A stretch of 64,000 nt of DNA from CAVWSM01 sp963757805 (GTDB taxonomy: Bacteria > Actinomycetota > Actinomycetes > Jiangellales > Jiangellaceae): contig CAVWSM010000006.1 of the NCBI GenBank assembly GCA_963757805.1, positions 1,054,001 to 1,118,000 of the forward strand, written 5' to 3'. The position numbers were made by a program, and so were the translations under genes. Of the stretch, positions 8,430 through 16,816 are shown one piece after another (within the stretch, counting starts at the first letter, position 1; the number at the start of each line of letters is the position of its first letter). Below the pieces are notes generated by a model that was given only the letters and a program-made list of their open reading frames with translations, did no database searches and was not told where the DNA came from.

Positions 8430-8995
8430 CCTCGCTCGACCAGATCCTGCCCTCGTTCCAGCACCGCGAGCAGCACAACCGTTGGATCGACGCGCCACCC
8501 CAGGCCGTCTGGGATGCTCTCCAGGCCGTCAGTTTCGACGAACTGTCGGTCATGCGCCTGGGACTCGCCCTGCGCGGGTTGCCCGCCCGGCTTCTCGGCC
8601 GCGCAGAACCGGCGCCGGCCGGCCCATTCCTCGCCGGCTTCAAGGCGCGCGGCTACGTCGTGTTCGCCGAGGAGCCCGGGCGCCAGGTCGTAACCGGCTC
8701 GATCGCCCGCCCATGGAAGCCCGCGGGCGCGGAGCGGACCACGGTCGCACAGCTGGCCCAGTTCGTCGCGTTCGCCGACCCGGGCTGGGCAAAGGTGGCC
8801 GCGGACTTTCGGCTCGAGCCCGAGCGCGGCGGCACCCGCATCTCCACCGAGACGCGCGTGCTCACCACCGACGCCAAAGCCCGCCGCGCCTTCGGCGCCT
8901 ACTGGACCATCATCCGGATCCCAAGCGGACTCATCCGCGGCGACCTCCTCCGCGCCATCGCCCGCCGCGCTGAACGAGCAGTGAAGGCGGCCTGA
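8426..8995 (+). CDS. Conserved protein, SRPBCC/START-like fold suspected
   Basis: A 189-residue soluble protein starting at a GTG that overlaps the preceding TetR stop by four bases. It begins HNRWIDAPPQAVWDALQAV, a pattern typical of polyketide-cyclase/START-type proteins, in which an early strand is followed by a helix lined with A and V. It ends with WTIIRIPSGLIRGDLLRAIARRAE, a long C-terminal helix that also fits. Such proteins bind hydrophobic ligands. Coupling to a TetR gene suggests a ligand-responsive two-gene unit. The specific function is unknown. Confidence 0.7.
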   Translation: MTSLDQILPSFQHREQHNRWIDAPPQAVWDALQAVSFDELSVMRLGLALRGLPARLLGRAEPAPAGPFLAGFKARGYVVFAEEPGRQVVTGSIARPWKPAGAERTTVAQLAQFVAFADPGWAKVAADFRLEPERGGTRISTETRVLTTDAKARRAFGAYWTIIRIPSGLIRGDLLRAIARRAERAVKAA

Positions 8996-9380
8996 ACAAC
9001 CACGATCCTGCGACAGATGCACCCCGGCATCACCACCGGCCGGGCGTGGAACCCGTCCACCGCCACCACCCACGGCACACGGCCTAGGCTCGACACGCCC
9101 ATCGTCGCCTGAGCATCCGATCGTGGCGCTTCAAGCCGGCGGTCGCAGCGAGCCCTGCGCGGCGCTGAGACACACCGTGATCCGACCCTCATCGGGGCAG
9201 CCCCGCCGTCGTCTCACCAACCCGATGACACGCTGCTGGGACACAAACCCATCACCGCAATGCAGAGACAGACGACGGACGAGGCACCGACCAAATCCTT
9301 GACCCAAGACGACTTGCGCTGATGAGAGTTTGGAATACTTCGTGTACCGGATCACGTCAGGAGTCGCCGTCGGTGGACAC
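8996..9380. other. No recognisable gene, left flank of IS21 element
   Basis: About 385 bases after the small two-gene operon contain only short frames. A minus-strand frame around 9000-9190 reads GRVPWVVAVDGFHARPVVMPG, which resembles a fragment of a coding sequence but is not identifiable. The stretch ends at the 5-bp duplication TAGGG that flanks the IS21-family element. Confidence 0.35.
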
Positions 9381-9385
9381 TAGGG

Positions 9386-9460
9386 TGTCCGTGGCCATGG
9401 AAAAGTCCCCGCTGGTGGCCAGTAGGAAGTCCCCGCCGGTGGCCATCTGAAAGTCCCCAC
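9386..9460 (+). repeat. IS21 left-end transposase-binding repeats
   Basis: Three copies of a motif containing AAGTCCCC lie at about 9411, 9436 and 9453, two of them followed by GCTGGTGGCC or GCCGGTGGCC. At the right end the same motif occurs twice in inverted orientation (GGGGACTT at 11822 and GGGGACTGC at 11846). Multiple internal terminal repeats are characteristic of IS21 ends and are the binding sites of IstA. Confidence 0.8.
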
Positions 9461-9551
9461 TCTTCGCTCGTCGTGTCGAGCGGGAGCCGTTAGCCCTGCG
9501 CGGTGACGGTGGTGGTGCCAACCATTCGCCGGTCACCGCGCAGGGGGTTCA

Positions 9552-11027
9552 TTGAAGAACGCGAGGGAACGGATGGACATCTTGGCCGCCTACCGGGAGG
9601 TGGGCAGCTATCGGGGTGCCGCCGCGATCTGCGGCACTACGCACAAGACCGTGAAGCGCGTCGTGCAGGCGCAGCTGGGCGGCGCCGAGCGAGACGGCTC
9701 GCGGCCTGGCCCTCGGGGCCACAACTTCGACGCGGTCACCGATCTGGTCGCAGATAGGGTGCGCAAGACGTCGGGGCGGATCTCGGCGAAGCGGCTGCTG
9801 CCGGCGGCGCGGGCGGCCGGCTACGTGGGGTCGGCGCGCAACTTCCGGCGGCTGGTGGCCGAGCAGAAACAGCGGTGGCGTCGGGATCACCACCGTGGCC
9901 GCCGGCCCGGGGTGTGGGCGCCGGGCCAGACACTGGTGATCGACTGGGGCGCCGAGCACGGGCTCCACGTGTTCTGTGCCGTGCTGGCGTGGTCGCGGTT
10001 TCGGTTCGTGCGGTTCGCCGCCGACGAGCGCGCCCAGACCACGCTGGGGCTGATGGCCGAATGCTTCGAGGCGCTCGGTGGGGTACCCAAGACGGTGCTG
10101 GCCGACAGGATGGGCTGCTTGAAAGGCGGGGTTGTGGCGAACAAGGTGGTGCCCACCCCGGCCTACGTCAGGTTCGCTACCCATTACGGGTTCCGCCCGG
10201 ACTGGTGCGAGGCCCACGACCCGGAGTCGAAGGGCATCGTCGAGCACCTGGTCGGCTACGCCAAACGCGATCTGCTGGTGCCGCAGGTCCCGTTCGGCGA
10301 CCTCGGGGGCGCCAACGCCGCGGCCCGCGACTGGTGCGACGAGGTCAACGCCGCGGTCCATTCAGAGATCTGCGCGGTCCCGGCCGAACGGCTGACGGTC
10401 GAGCGTGAACTGCTCGGGCCGCTGCCGTCGCTGCGACTGAGCACCGGCACGAGCGTCACACGCAAGGTGGACCGGCTGTCGTGTGTACGGTTCGGATCGG
10501 CCCGCTACTCGGTGCCCACCCGACTGATCGCAGCGATTGCCGAAGTCCGCGTCAGCGACGGGAGGCTGCTCGTCGTCGAGCCGGGCACCGGCGAGGTCGT
10601 CGCCGACCACGCGCTCGTCGCACCAGGCGAGACGTCCATCATGGACGAGCATTACGGTGGTCCGCGACCGACACCCAGGCGTGCGGTGCGGCCGAAAACC
10701 CTTGCCGAGAAACGGTTCTGCGCGCTCGGCCCGGCAGCGGAAGCGTTCATCACCGGCGCCGCCGCGGCCGGCCACACCCGGCTGGGACCCGAACTCGACG
10801 AGCTGGCCGCGCTCGAGGCCGCCCACGGCAAGCAGGCGTTGATCGCCGCGCTCGAACGAGCGATCGCCTTCCGCCGCTGGCGGGCCGCCGACGTGCGCTC
10901 CATCCTGGCCGCCGGCACCGGCGTCGCGAAGCCGCAGCATGCCGGCGACGCGCTGGTGCTCGAGCTGCCCACGGTGCCCACGAGGTCGCTGGACGCCTAC
11001 GCAGTAGACCGGCGGGTGCCGTCATGA
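9552..11027 (+). CDS. istA: IS21-family transposase IstA
   Basis: A 491-residue DDE integrase-type transposase. The N-terminal helix-turn-helix (YRGAAAICGTTHKTVKRVV, about residues 20-38) binds the terminal repeats. The catalytic domain shows D131 (LVIDWG), D185 (VLADRMG) and E231 (DPESKGIVE). A C-terminal beta domain and a basic tail follow. The frame opens with a TTG at 9552 after a G-rich run; an ATG at 9573 is an alternative. It overlaps istB by ATGA, giving the translational coupling usual in the family. All key residues are kept. Confidence 0.93.
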   Translation: MKNARERMDILAAYREVGSYRGAAAICGTTHKTVKRVVQAQLGGAERDGSRPGPRGHNFDAVTDLVADRVRKTSGRISAKRLLPAARAAGYVGSARNFRRLVAEQKQRWRRDHHRGRRPGVWAPGQTLVIDWGAEHGLHVFCAVLAWSRFRFVRFAADERAQTTLGLMAECFEALGGVPKTVLADRMGCLKGGVVANKVVPTPAYVRFATHYGFRPDWCEAHDPESKGIVEHLVGYAKRDLLVPQVPFGDLGGANAAARDWCDEVNAAVHSEICAVPAERLTVERELLGPLPSLRLSTGTSVTRKVDRLSCVRFGSARYSVPTRLIAAIAEVRVSDGRLLVVEPGTGEVVADHALVAPGETSIMDEHYGGPRPTPRRAVRPKTLAEKRFCALGPAAEAFITGAAAAGHTRLGPELDELAALEAAHGKQALIAALERAIAFRRWRAADVRSILAAGTGVAKPQHAGDALVLELPTVPTRSLDAYAVDRRVPS

Positions 11028-11806
11028 CGGCGGCAGCCGCGCCGCCGCTCGCACCGGATCTGGTCGCGGGGCTGCGCCGGCTCAAGCTGGCCGCGGTCCG
11101 CCGCATGGCCCCCGAGCTGCTCGTCACCGCCAAGACCCAACGATGGAACCCCGAGGAGTTCCTGCGCACCCTCATCGAGGCCGAGATCGCCAGCCGCGAC
11201 GAATCCAACACCCGCACCCGCATGCGGGTTGCCGCGTTCCCGGTGGTCAAGACACTCGACGAGTTCGACGTCGCCGTGTCGTCAGTGCCCAAGGCCACCT
11301 TCGACTACCTCACCTCGCTCGAATGGATCCGCGCACACGAGAACGTGTGCCTCATCGGGCCGGCCGGCACCGGCAAGAGCCACGTGCTCGTCGCTCTCGG
11401 TGTCGCCGCCGTACAGGAAGGGCACCGGGTCCGCTACTTCACCGCCGCCGACCTGGTCGAAACCCTCTACCGCGGCATCGCCGACAACTCCGTCGGCCGC
11501 GTCATCGACACCCTGCTACGCAACGACCTGGTCATCGTCGACGAGCTCGGCTTCGCCCCGCTGGACGACACCGGCGCCCAACTGCTGTTCCGGTTCGTCG
11601 CCGCCGCCTACGAACGCCGGGCACTGGGCATCGGATCACACTGGCCGTTCGAATCCTGGGGACGCTTCCTCCCCGAACACACCACCGCGGTCAGCATGCT
11701 CGACCGGCTCCTGCACCACTGCCACGTCGTCGTCACCGACGGCGAATCGTTCCGCATGCGCGAGGCCCGAGCACACGAAAGGAGCCGCCGCACCAAACGA
11801 ACCTGA
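11024..11806 (+). CDS. istB: IS21-family helper ATPase IstB
   Basis: A 260-residue AAA+ ATPase related to DnaC. It oligomerises on target DNA and stimulates IstA. The Walker A motif GPAGTGKSH lies at about residues 112-120 and the Walker B motif LVIVDELGF near 170. The N-terminal helical region (LAPDLVAGLRRLKLAAVRRM) and length agree with the family. The start is the ATG overlapping the istA stop. The gene ends about 60 bases before the right inverted repeat. Confidence 0.93.
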   Translation: MTAAAAPPLAPDLVAGLRRLKLAAVRRMAPELLVTAKTQRWNPEEFLRTLIEAEIASRDESNTRTRMRVAAFPVVKTLDEFDVAVSSVPKATFDYLTSLEWIRAHENVCLIGPAGTGKSHVLVALGVAAVQEGHRVRYFTAADLVETLYRGIADNSVGRVIDTLLRNDLVIVDELGFAPLDDTGAQLLFRFVAAAYERRALGIGSHWPFESWGRFLPEHTTAVSMLDRLLHHCHVVVTDGESFRMREARAHERSRRTKRT

Positions 11807-11874
11807 GCAACGCGAAGAGTGGGGACTTTCAAGTGGCCACCAGTGGGGACTGCAACCTGGCCGTTGACATAGGG

Positions 11875-12675
11875 TGCGATGGGTGTAGCTCGATGAGCTG
11901 ATGCAATATCTGATTCGGCAGGTACCGGCTGCAGTGCGGACATCGAACCCGGTTCGTGTGACTCCTCCATGAGGCATCCGACGGTTGGGCGGGTGCCACG
12001 TGCCGCCGCACTGGAATCCGGCTGCCCCCCAGTACCGGCAGGTGGCCAGAAACCAAGAGGCCTGATGAAACTCGTGGTCCGCGCCCGCGTCAGCCACGAT
12101 GCGGCCGTGACACGCGGTGAGGCAACGCCCGACGTCTGGCCTGCCCCCGCCTGCACCGAGCCGCTGACACCGGTGTCGAGTCGCGCGGCGAGACGGATCG
12201 TGACCGGCATCGACTGCCTCGGTCGCGTCGTCTGTCAAGCACGGCACCGAGAGCGGCAACAAGGCCGACCCGTGACAGGAACGAAGGCTGGCTCGTATGA
12301 CGACCAGACCGCACCCCAGCCGTTCCGCGAGGTGGTGGCCGACCGAACCAGACAGCCGGCACCGGATACCTCCCGCTGGATTCGGTGGCGGGACGCGAAA
12401 CCCGTGCGCGGCACCGAGCGGTTCTCGACGGCACGGATTGACACGGTGGGCATGCGGCCGCAATCAGCGGGTGTCCGTGAGTCAGCAGCTCGGCATCCGT
12501 CGCGGCCCGCCGCGTGCGTTCGTATGTTGGGTCGTGTTGCGGTACCGGGCGGTAACGGTGGTCACGGGGGAAGCATTTGGTGGTCACGGCCGCGACAAAC
12601 CACGGCATCCTGGCCTGCCACAAGATAGATCTTGCAAAGGTGTGTTCCTGCAGGTCAGGGGGATTTCGATCTTGG
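11875..12675. other. Island edge without recognisable genes
   Basis: About 800 bases between the IS21 element and tRNA-Lys. A minus-strand frame at 11880-12056 contains CPHCSRYLPNQILHQLIEL, a CxxC motif resembling a zinc ribbon, and it crosses the insertion point of the IS21 element. Other frames are high-GC artefacts. No integrase gene and no repeat of the tRNA 3' end was found. The segment lies on the 3' side of tRNA-Lys, where integrative elements usually insert. Confidence 0.4.
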
Positions 12676-12748
<73 letters not shown>

Positions 12749-12832
12749 GCGACCTAGAAGGTACCAGCCGCGGCCAATGATCATGAAATCCCCAGCCTGG
12801 TTGTGGCTCGCGCCACAGCCTCCCAGACAGCG

Positions 12833-12871
12833 TTGTCCACGCAACCCGACCTGCCCGCGCCGTTGTCCACA
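12833..12871 (+). promoter_or_regulatory. Two DnaA-box-like sites
   Basis: TTGTCCACG (12833-12841) and TTGTCCACA (12863-12871) match the actinobacterial DnaA box TTGTCCACA, 30 bases apart in the same orientation, about three helical turns. They lie upstream of the 408-aa unknown gene. With no dnaA, dnaN or AT-rich unwinding element nearby this is not an origin; binding of DnaA as regulator or titration site is possible. Chance occurrence cannot be excluded. Confidence 0.35.
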
Positions 12872-12921
12872 GATCTTGAACGCACGCCCCGTTCGACCGG
12901 TGCGCCAGGCAGGGTGGCGGC

Positions 12922-14148
12922 ATGCCGCAGTCCCGTACTCGCAAGCGCCGTCACCAACGTCGAGTCAGCCAGGCTCGATCGTCCGGCACGGATGTCCTCA
13001 CACTGCCCGCGTCGGAACTCCCCAAGCTCTTGACCAACCGCGACCTGCGTCGCATGTCCGAGGCGATGGTTGCCGAGCAGCAGGGCGACCTCGAGCGGGC
13101 CCTGAGCCGGCTACGGGGCGTCCCGCGCATCCTTGACGACCCGTGGAGCTGGGAGTACCAGCTCATGGAGATGATCGAGCTGGGAGCGGATGCGGAGTCG
13201 TGGCAGTGGGCTCGGTTCAGCGTGGAGGCAGCCGGCCGCTGGCTCTCGACCGTCCAGCATCCGCTAGTGGCACGGGTCCACCGGAACATCGGGGAGGCGG
13301 CCGAGGGTGCCCCAGGGCCCCTGTTCCGCGAATACCGCGGCTGGACTGCTGGCCGAGCCGCGGTCCGCTCGGCAATCGACGGCGTGCTCCTGTTCGACGA
13401 GCTATTCATGGAGGTCTTCCTCGTCCAGGTCGCTCCTGAGCTCGCGACTCGCGCAGGCGGCGGACGCGACTGGGCCACATCACCTGGCCTCGTCTATCGC
13501 CTCGGCGACATTGCTGTAGCAACGCTGACGCTGTATGACCACGCAGACGGCGCCGAAACCACCGTGCGTCATCTGGGTGAGGCGGCGGGTCTGGGACCGG
13601 ACGACCTGGTGTACGGCCACGTCATCGACGTCCCCGGCGAGCCAGGCCGGGTCTTCGCCCTGCCACCCATCGTCGTCGACGGTTTTGCGGCCCAGCGGCT
13701 GGCGAGAACGAAGGTTGACTCTCCGCTCTCTGTGGATGACTGGTGTGCTGCGCTCGGCGCCGCGGTGCGGTCAGGCGACCCGTATGAGCGTCCACCGCTT
13801 GTTGATCCCAGGGGCGACGACCGGGAGCCCAGTTCGCCGCGAGTTCAGGAGCTCATGGGCGAGGGTGTGACTCACCTTGTGGCTGAGGCCCTCGCGACGG
13901 TTGAGATTGCTCTCTTGGCCTTCGAGGTCCTTGGCAAGGCCAACCCGGCCGCGGCCTACCACGCCGGCGTGGCGCTCCGCGACGACCGCGTGCTCTCCGA
14001 AGCCATGCGCAGACTTACCAGACCCGAGCATGTCCAGGCATGGCGGGCCAACGCCGACGTGAGCCATGGCCTGGAGCGTCGACGCTTTCTCATGCTTGCG
14101 GAGGCTGATTCACCGGCGCGACCGACAAGCCGACTGTCGTCTCGATGA
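12922..14148 (+). CDS. Conserved hypothetical protein, 408 aa
   Basis: A large soluble protein with a basic N-terminus (SRTRKRRHQRRVSQ, residues 3-16) followed by a mostly helical body. The segment RRMSEAMVAEQQGDLERALSRL (about residues 44-65) looks like a tetratricopeptide-type helix pair. WSWEYQLMEMIELGADAESW and the acidic, hydrophobic middle suggest further helical repeats. There is no signal peptide or membrane segment. The ATG at 12922 follows a GGGTGGC element. It stands alone next to tRNA-Lys and a VapBC module. I do not recognise the family and assign no function. Confidence 0.75.
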   Translation: MPQSRTRKRRHQRRVSQARSSGTDVLTLPASELPKLLTNRDLRRMSEAMVAEQQGDLERALSRLRGVPRILDDPWSWEYQLMEMIELGADAESWQWARFSVEAAGRWLSTVQHPLVARVHRNIGEAAEGAPGPLFREYRGWTAGRAAVRSAIDGVLLFDELFMEVFLVQVAPELATRAGGGRDWATSPGLVYRLGDIAVATLTLYDHADGAETTVRHLGEAAGLGPDDLVYGHVIDVPGEPGRVFALPPIVVDGFAAQRLARTKVDSPLSVDDWCAALGAAVRSGDPYERPPLVDPRGDDREPSSPRVQELMGEGVTHLVAEALATVEIALLAFEVLGKANPAAAYHAGVALRDDRVLSEAMRRLTRPEHVQAWRANADVSHGLERRRFLMLAEADSPARPTSRLSSR

Positions 14149-14159
14149 ATGTTGATCTC

Positions 14160-14173
14160 GATGCATTAGCATC
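14160..14173 (+). promoter_or_regulatory. Inverted repeat upstream of vapB (putative autoregulatory operator)
   Basis: GATGC-ATTA-GCATC lies immediately before the antitoxin start, and a third GATGC follows at 14175. VapB proteins of the ribbon-helix-helix class bind such short inverted repeats and repress their own operon with the toxin as co-repressor. No classical Shine-Dalgarno is present, so the message may be leaderless. Confidence 0.5.
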
Positions 14174-14179
14174 AGATGC

Positions 14180-14416
14180 ATGCGCACCACGCTCTCCATC
14201 GACGACGACGTTCTCGATGCGGTCAAGGAGCGGGCTCGCCGGGAGCGGCGCACCGTTGGACAGGTCCTCTCCGACCTCGCCCGGCAGGCCATGACAGCGC
14301 CGCCTCAGCCGGCGCCGGGTGCCGAGGAGTTCTTCGGTTTCCGACCGTTGCCGCGCCGCGGTCGTGCGGTGTCCAACGAGCTGATCGACCGATTGCGGGA
14401 AGAAGGTCCGGAGTGA
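14180..14416 (+). CDS. vapB: VapB-type antitoxin (ribbon-helix-helix)
   Basis: A 78-residue antitoxin. The N-terminal RHH DNA-binding fold is clear: strand MRTTLSIDDDVLDAVKERA, then helix RRTVGQVLSDLARQAM (about residues 24-39). The C-terminal half (FFGFRPLPRRGRAVSNELIDRL) is the flexible toxin-neutralising tail. The gene overlaps the toxin start by four bases, the usual type II arrangement. It should block the PIN toxin and repress the operon. Confidence 0.88.
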   Translation: MRTTLSIDDDVLDAVKERARRERRTVGQVLSDLARQAMTAPPQPAPGAEEFFGFRPLPRRGRAVSNELIDRLREEGPE

Positions 14417-14844
14417 CTCGGGCGCTGCTCGACATCAACGTCCTTCTCGCGCTGCTCGACCAGACCCACATCGATCACTCACGCGCCCGCGTTTGGCTCG
14501 AGTCCAACATCGAGCACGGCTGGGCTTCGTGCCCTCTCACTCAGAACGGGTTCGTACGAGTCATCAGCCAACCGCGCTATCCGAGTTCGGTCACCCCGAA
14601 CCAGGCGATGTCGCTGCTTGCCGGTGCTACGGCCACCGAGCATCACGCGTTCTGGGCGGACACCGTGTCGATCCTCGACGAGCAGATTGTTGTCCGGTCG
14701 CACATCCTCGGGCCTCGGCACCTGACCGACGCCTACCTACTCGCCCTGGCCACCAGCCAGGGCGGTCGGTTCGTGACGTTCGACCGCGCGGTACCGGCGA
14801 AGGCGGTCAGGGGTGCCACCCCCGCGAACCTCGCCGTCATCTGA
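14413..14844 (+). CDS. vapC: VapC-type PIN-domain toxin
   Basis: A 143-residue PIN-domain ribonuclease, expected to cut tRNA or rRNA when free of VapB. D7 (LLDINVLLALLD), D106 (LTDAYLLALA) and D124 (FVTFDRAV) supply the metal-binding acids. At the usual position of the second acid the protein has TQNGFVRV (residues 43-50), the variant common in the subgroup of VapC with TQNGF. It starts with a GTG overlapping the antitoxin stop. The frame is intact, so the module is probably functional. Confidence 0.9.
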   Translation: MTRALLDINVLLALLDQTHIDHSRARVWLESNIEHGWASCPLTQNGFVRVISQPRYPSSVTPNQAMSLLAGATATEHHAFWADTVSILDEQIVVRSHILGPRHLTDAYLLALATSQGGRFVTFDRAVPAKAVRGATPANLAVI

Positions 14845-14848
14845 CGCG

Positions 14849-15232
14849 TCAAGGCCGTGTTCCCGGTGTCCGGGCCACGCGCCGACGATTCGCGGGCACC
14901 AGCGACGCGGCCGCTTCCAGCAGTGTGGGTAGAACCGACTCTTCGTGGAGCCTCGGCGGTGTCGACGTCGATGTCGATACCTTGCTCGACCAGGCGCGCA
15001 GCAACCTCCGAAGCGGACTGGTCGGACAGCAACCCGGACATTTCGCCCGCGAAGGTGCGAATGATCGCGAGGTATTCCGCCGCCTCGGGGACCGTTGCAT
15101 AGCGCAGCGACTCCAGCCGCAGGCGATCTGCGTGGCTGATCGTCCAGTCCTGGCGCCATCCGACACGGGCGAACCATAACCGGGACCCCGGACGGAACTC
15201 GGCCGAAACTCCGGCAAGCGGCGGGCCGCGCC
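14849..15232 (-). pseudogene. Frameshifted remnant of an unknown regulator-like gene
   Basis: One minus-strand frame reads SRLWFARVGWRQDWTISHAD, then RLRLESLRYATVPEAAEYLA and LLSDQSASEVAARLVEQGID. After a frameshift near 14960 another frame continues HEESVLPTLLEAAASLVPAN to a stop. Both parts look like genuine helical protein, so one gene is broken in two. There is no start codon before the neighbouring oxidase gene begins, so the 5' part is missing or fused. I do not recognise the family. Confidence 0.4.
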
Positions 15233-15700
15233 TCACACCGCCCAGACACCGCCACGCATGAGCGTCCGGCCGGTGAGCTCGTTGCTCTCCCGCCACGCCT
15301 GGATGCGCTCGGGTCGAAGCACCATGTAGATCCACTCGCCGCCGGCGGTGCGCGGATCCCAGTCGGCCTGGCCTGCATAAGCCTCAGCAATCTCCGCGGG
15401 CGCAGCGGACACGCTTACGGAGTCGTCGAGCACCGCATCGATGACGACGACATCGCGCGTCGGGCCGATCGCGATCCTGGCCGTCCGGTGCAGCTGGACG
15501 TTGCGGGCGGTGACGCTGTCCGCCGCGACTGCGATGACCACCCGCTCATCGAGCCAAACCAATGACAGCGGGACCACGTGGGCGCTTGGCGAGCCACTCT
15601 CGGAGACGGAGGCCGACGCAACCCATGCGTCAAGCGCCGGCGTACGCAGCTTGGCCAGCGTGTCTGCCTTGCGCTGTGGGAGGCTGCGCGGCTCCTCCAT
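15233..15700 (-). CDS. Pyridoxamine-5'-phosphate-oxidase-fold protein (FMN/F420 type)
   Basis: A 155-residue split-barrel protein. RKADTLAKLRTPALDAWVAS starts the barrel; GSPSAHVVPLSLVWLDERVV, TARNVQLHRTARIAIGPTRD and ADWDPRTAGGEWIYMVLRPERIQAW follow in the order seen in PNPOx-fold flavin or F420 proteins of actinobacteria. The final WRESNELTGRTLMRGGVW is typical of that group. I started at the ATG at 15700; the longer open frame upstream is antisense to the next gene's promoter. Cofactor and substrate are not determined by the sequence alone. Confidence 0.8.
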   Translation of the reverse strand: MEEPRSLPQRKADTLAKLRTPALDAWVASASVSESGSPSAHVVPLSLVWLDERVVIAVAADSVTARNVQLHRTARIAIGPTRDVVVIDAVLDDSVSVSAAPAEIAEAYAGQADWDPRTAGGEWIYMVLRPERIQAWRESNELTGRTLMRGGVWAV

Positions 15701-15782
15701 AGTCACGGTGTGGAACCTACCGTTTTCGACTGGCGTGAGAGGTAGCGGGAGACTGGACCGCGCGTTCACCTGGGGAGGCCGC

Positions 15783-16793
15783 ATGTCCGAGCTCGTCGAA
15801 GCCGTTGTGTACAGAAAGAACCTGCCGATCAGCAGCCCAGACAGCCTGCTCGACGCCAAGGTGCCGCGCCCGACACCTGGGCCACGCGACCTCATCGTGG
15901 AGGTCCAGGCCGCATCGGTGAACCCGGCGGATGTCAAGCGACGCGTGAACGTCGATCCAGGCGGTGCGGACAGCATCCTCGGATACGACGCCTCGGGCAC
16001 GGTCGTCGAGGTCGGCAGCGACGTCGCGCTGTTCCGAGTCGGCGACGAGGTCTACTACGCCGGGAGCATCACGCGCCCTGGCGCCAACACACAACGCCAG
16101 GCGGTCGACGAACGCATCGTCGGGCACAAGCCAACGACATTGTCGTACGCCGAGGCTGCCGCCCTCCCACTCACGGCGATCACCGCCTGGGAGGCACTGT
16201 TCACGCGGTTCAGGCTCGGCCCAGAGAGCCGCGGCACGCTGCTCGCGCTGGGCGCGGCCGGGGGAGTGGGATCGGTGCTGATACAGCTCGCCAAGACGCT
16301 GACTGGCGTTACCGTCATCGGCACCGCGTCGCGACCAGAGTCGCAACGCTGGGTCCTCGATCTTGGCGCCGACCACGTCGTCGACCACAGCGCGGACCTT
16401 GCCGCTCAGGTGCTGGCAATCGCGCCCGATGGCGTGGACTACATCTTCAGCCCGCAAACCCCTGGCAACTTCCCAGTCTTCGCGCCTATCGCCAAGCCAT
16501 TCGGCCAGATCACGGTGATCGACGACCCCGGCTCTGCGGACATCTCCACGCTGAAGAGCAAGAGCCTCACCTGGCACTGGGAGTACATGTTCACCCGGTC
16601 GATGTACGAGACGGAGGACATGATCCAGCAGCACTACCTGCTCGACCGCGTTGCGCAGCTCGTCGATCGAGGAGTCCTGCGCACGACGCTGACCACGACA
16701 CTGACGCCATTCACCGCCGAGCGGTTCCGCGAGGCGCACCGCCTCGTGGAGACGGGCCACAACGTCGGCAAGGTTGTCGTTAGCCGCGTCTGA
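15783..16793 (+). CDS. Zinc-free alcohol dehydrogenase / quinone oxidoreductase-like enzyme
   Basis: A 336-residue medium-chain dehydrogenase of the quinone-oxidoreductase branch (related to the TIGR02817 group). It has the N-terminal GroES-like domain (VQAASVNPADVKRRV, GYDASGTVVEVGSDV) and a Rossmann domain with LLALGAAGGVGSVLIQLAK (about residues 155-175). The catalytic and structural zinc cysteines are absent, so NADPH-dependent reduction of enones or quinones without zinc is expected. The ATG at 15783 has a good GGAGGCCGC upstream. It is convergent with the MarR gene. Confidence 0.9.
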   Translation: MSELVEAVVYRKNLPISSPDSLLDAKVPRPTPGPRDLIVEVQAASVNPADVKRRVNVDPGGADSILGYDASGTVVEVGSDVALFRVGDEVYYAGSITRPGANTQRQAVDERIVGHKPTTLSYAEAAALPLTAITAWEALFTRFRLGPESRGTLLALGAAGGVGSVLIQLAKTLTGVTVIGTASRPESQRWVLDLGADHVVDHSADLAAQVLAIAPDGVDYIFSPQTPGNFPVFAPIAKPFGQITVIDDPGSADISTLKSKSLTWHWEYMFTRSMYETEDMIQQHYLLDRVAQLVDRGVLRTTLTTTLTPFTAERFREAHRLVETGHNVGKVVVSRV

Positions 16794-16816
16794 GGACGCG
16801 GCAGCAGGGACCGCTT

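Larger units (their letters stand above)
9386..11869 (+). mobile_element. Complete IS21-family insertion sequence with TAGGG target duplication
   Basis: The element spans 2484 bases. Its ends align over about 50 bases as inverted repeats: the left end starts TGTCCGTGGCC and the right end, read inwards, TGTCAACGGCC; both continue into repeated units of GTCCCC and TGGTGGCC. It is flanked by a direct repeat TAGGG at 9381-9385 and 11870-11874, the 4-8 bp duplication expected of IS21 transposition. Both transposition genes are intact. The duplication and intact frames indicate a fairly recent, possibly mobile insertion. Confidence 0.92.

Noticed and set aside
12833..12871. Replication origin at the DnaA-like boxes
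   Set aside because: Only two boxes, no dnaA/dnaN neighbourhood and no AT-rich region.
15441..15782. N-terminal extension of the quinone-oxidoreductase gene
   Set aside because: The open frame upstream is antisense to the pyridoxamine-oxidase-like gene. The ATG at 15783 has a ribosome-binding site and fits the family start.
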